Shown: in pieces, positions 6,265-6,741 of the stretch | Numbering within the stretch: the first letter of the stretch is position 1 | Layout: each line of letters opens with the position of its first letter | Source of the DNA: Anaerolineales bacterium | GTDB taxonomy: Bacteria; Chloroflexota; Anaerolineae; Epilineales; JAANWY01 | Length of the DNA: 6,741 nucleotides | Assembly: GCA_018263655.1 (NCBI GenBank) | Contig: JAANWY010000294.1 | Location: 2,002 to 8,742 of the forward strand | Direction: 5' to 3' | Made by a program: the position numbers and the translations under genes | The notes under the pieces: model-generated | What the model was told of the DNA's origin: nothing | The model's input: the letters and a program-made list of their open reading frames with translations, nothing else | Databases searched by the model: none

Positions 6265-6316
6265 CCGGTTTGAAGGGACTGAATCATAGCATCTTTGCAC
6301 AGATCCCGCAAACCGG
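6265..6316. repeat. 8-bp inverted repeat bracketing the predicted promoter
   Basis: CCGGTTTG (6265-6272) and CAAACCGG (6309-6316) are exact reverse complements, with centres 44 bp apart, close to four helical turns. One arm overlaps the predicted -35, the other lies just downstream of the predicted start point. The placement suits a repressor or looping operator for the phosphate operon, but no protein can be named and the arms do not look like a known Pho box. Confidence 0.45.
6283..6311 (-). promoter_or_regulatory. Predicted promoter of the DUF47-pit operon
   Basis: On the minus strand TTGCGG (6311-6306) and TATGAT (6288-6283) are spaced by exactly 17 bp, and TGC directly before the -10 makes it an extended -10 element. 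Transcription would start near 6276, leaving about 125 nt of leader before the DUF47 ATG. The -35 matches consensus only in its first three bases, so the extended -10 carries most of the support. Confidence 0.6.
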
Positions 6317-6321
6317 ATGCG

Positions 6322-6396
6322 TCACCCCCTGTTCCGGTGATCGCCGGCGCGGGGGGTACCGGCCAGCAACGCTTGCACTGCGGCGATGTCACCGTC
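6322..6396 (-). other. In-frame tail after the kinase stop codon
   Basis: Directly after the kinase TGA (6399-6397) the same frame stays open for 24 codons to a second TGA (6324-6322). It reads DGDIAAVQALLAGTPRAG and a few more residues. In this kinase group the segment after PGP usually continues with an aromatic residue, a glycine and a helix like IADVEALL, so GDIAAVQALLAG looks like the genuine family C-terminus. The stretch therefore was probably translated once, or still is if the TGA is a sequence error. Confidence 0.5.
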
Positions 6397-6741
6397 TCAG
6401 GGGCCCGGCTGCTCCTGCTTGAGTGTGGCAACAGCCGCCGCCCAGCGACACGCCGCGGCCGGCCCGGTGCTGAGCCGCTTGCCCAGATAGGCGGCGAAGG
6501 AGGTGTCGCCGCGGCCGGTGCGGCCGTCCAATGAGCGTGGCGTGAACGGCGCGGAGTGAAGCTCCCCGCCGGCATACACGGTGAGGCCGGCGGACTGGGT
6601 GAGGACAACCTCGCGCGGCCCGTATTCCGCGAGCCGGCGCGCAGCCGCCACCATATCGGCCTCGCCCGTCAGCAGTTCTGCCTCGGCACGATCGGCTTTG
6701 AGGTAGGTCACGTGGGAGAGCCCTTCGTCGATGTCGGACCA
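6397..6741 (-). CDS. PfkB-family carbohydrate kinase, C-terminal part (5' end outside window)
   Basis: Seen: 114 residues enter from the right edge, starting in frame WSDIDEGLSH, and end at TGA 6399-6397; a GTG at 6711 is internal, not the start. The stretch KADRAEAELLTGE (15-27) is the usual substrate-lobe helix start, REVVLTQSAGLTVYAGGE is the strand pair before the active site, and GRTGRGDTSF (73-82) is PfkB signature 2, with Asp79 as catalytic base and the anion-hole glycines. The following helix contains AAAVATLK. Known: the family phosphorylates sugars or nucleosides with ATP; the GRTGRGDT variant group has no substrate I can name. The end at QEQPGP is short, and the frame continues with family-like sequence past the stop. 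Probably a separate unit from the phosphate operon, which has its own promoter 86 nt downstream. Confidence 0.88.
   Translation of the reverse strand, partial: WSDIDEGLSHVTYLKADRAEAELLTGEADMVAAARRLAEYGPREVVLTQSAGLTVYAGGELHSAPFTPRSLDGRTGRGDTSFAAYLGKRLSTGPAAACRWAAAVATLKQEQPGP

Noticed and set aside
6324..6357. GC-rich stem (ACCCCC/GGGGGT) as terminator of the kinase gene
   Set aside because: The loop is 22 nt long, no T tract follows on the minus strand, and the sequence is probably former coding sequence of the kinase tail.
6397..6399. Genetic code with TGA reassigned
   Set aside because: TGA closes several other genes here at sensible places (including the GTGA overlap and the 16-nt gap before pit), so the standard bacterial code holds.
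6147..6608. Minus-strand frame of 153 codons overlapping kinase and leader
   Set aside because: Its right half is out of frame with the PfkB kinase and its left half runs through the promoter and leader of the DUF47 gene; composition is Pro/Ser/Arg-rich with no domain.

Overview
The window is a GC-rich bacterial chromosome fragment (about 60% GC by eye) with standard bacterial gene structure: Shine-Dalgarno sites, frequent GTG starts, 4-bp gene overlaps and TGA used as an ordinary stop. The gene set (ECF sigma with a zinc-binding anti-sigma, a DUF4382-type lipoprotein, a PfkB kinase with a GRTGRGDT motif, a PiT/DUF47 pair) reminds me of Chloroflexota (Anaerolineae-like) genomes. That is an impression from family style, not a demonstrated placement. 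I see no phage, transposase, CRISPR, tRNA or rRNA genes.

Left part (1-2071): a regulatory and envelope module. An ECF-type sigma factor (827-1510, minus) is followed after 228 nt by an anti-sigma factor with an N-terminal zinc-binding motif, one membrane helix and an outer domain cut by the left edge (1-598, minus). The gap between them holds a perfect 14-bp inverted repeat with a small nested hairpin. Divergent from the sigma gene, across only 45 bp, is a lipoprotein with a DUF4382-like domain (1556-2071, plus). The anti-sigma probably holds the sigma factor at the membrane until an envelope signal arrives; whether the lipoprotein is a target of this switch is inference.

Right part (2075-6150, minus): five genes read right to left that look like one operon. 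They are a DUF47/PhoU-like protein, a PiT phosphate transporter (16 nt later), a small cytoplasmic type I phosphodiesterase/phosphatase (59 nt later), an MFS transporter whose GTG start overlaps the previous stop codon, and a 96-aa cysteine-rich protein of unknown function (18 nt later). A good extended -10 promoter about 130 nt upstream of the DUF47 gene is bracketed by an 8-bp inverted repeat. The first two genes form the well-known PiT/accessory pair for inorganic phosphate uptake. The last three may form a sub-unit that handles a phosphoester or its product. This operon ends 3 bp from the stop codon of the convergent lipoprotein gene.

Right edge (6397-6741, minus): the C-terminal part of a PfkB-family sugar kinase. 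Its frame is closed by a TGA, after which the same frame continues for 24 codons into what looks like the usual family tail, so the stop may be recent or an error.

Nothing here clearly amounts to an undescribed system. The most interesting points are the structured gap between the sigma and anti-sigma genes, the stop codon in the kinase, the inverted repeat around the phosphate promoter, and the small cysteine-rich protein joined to the phosphodiesterase/MFS pair.
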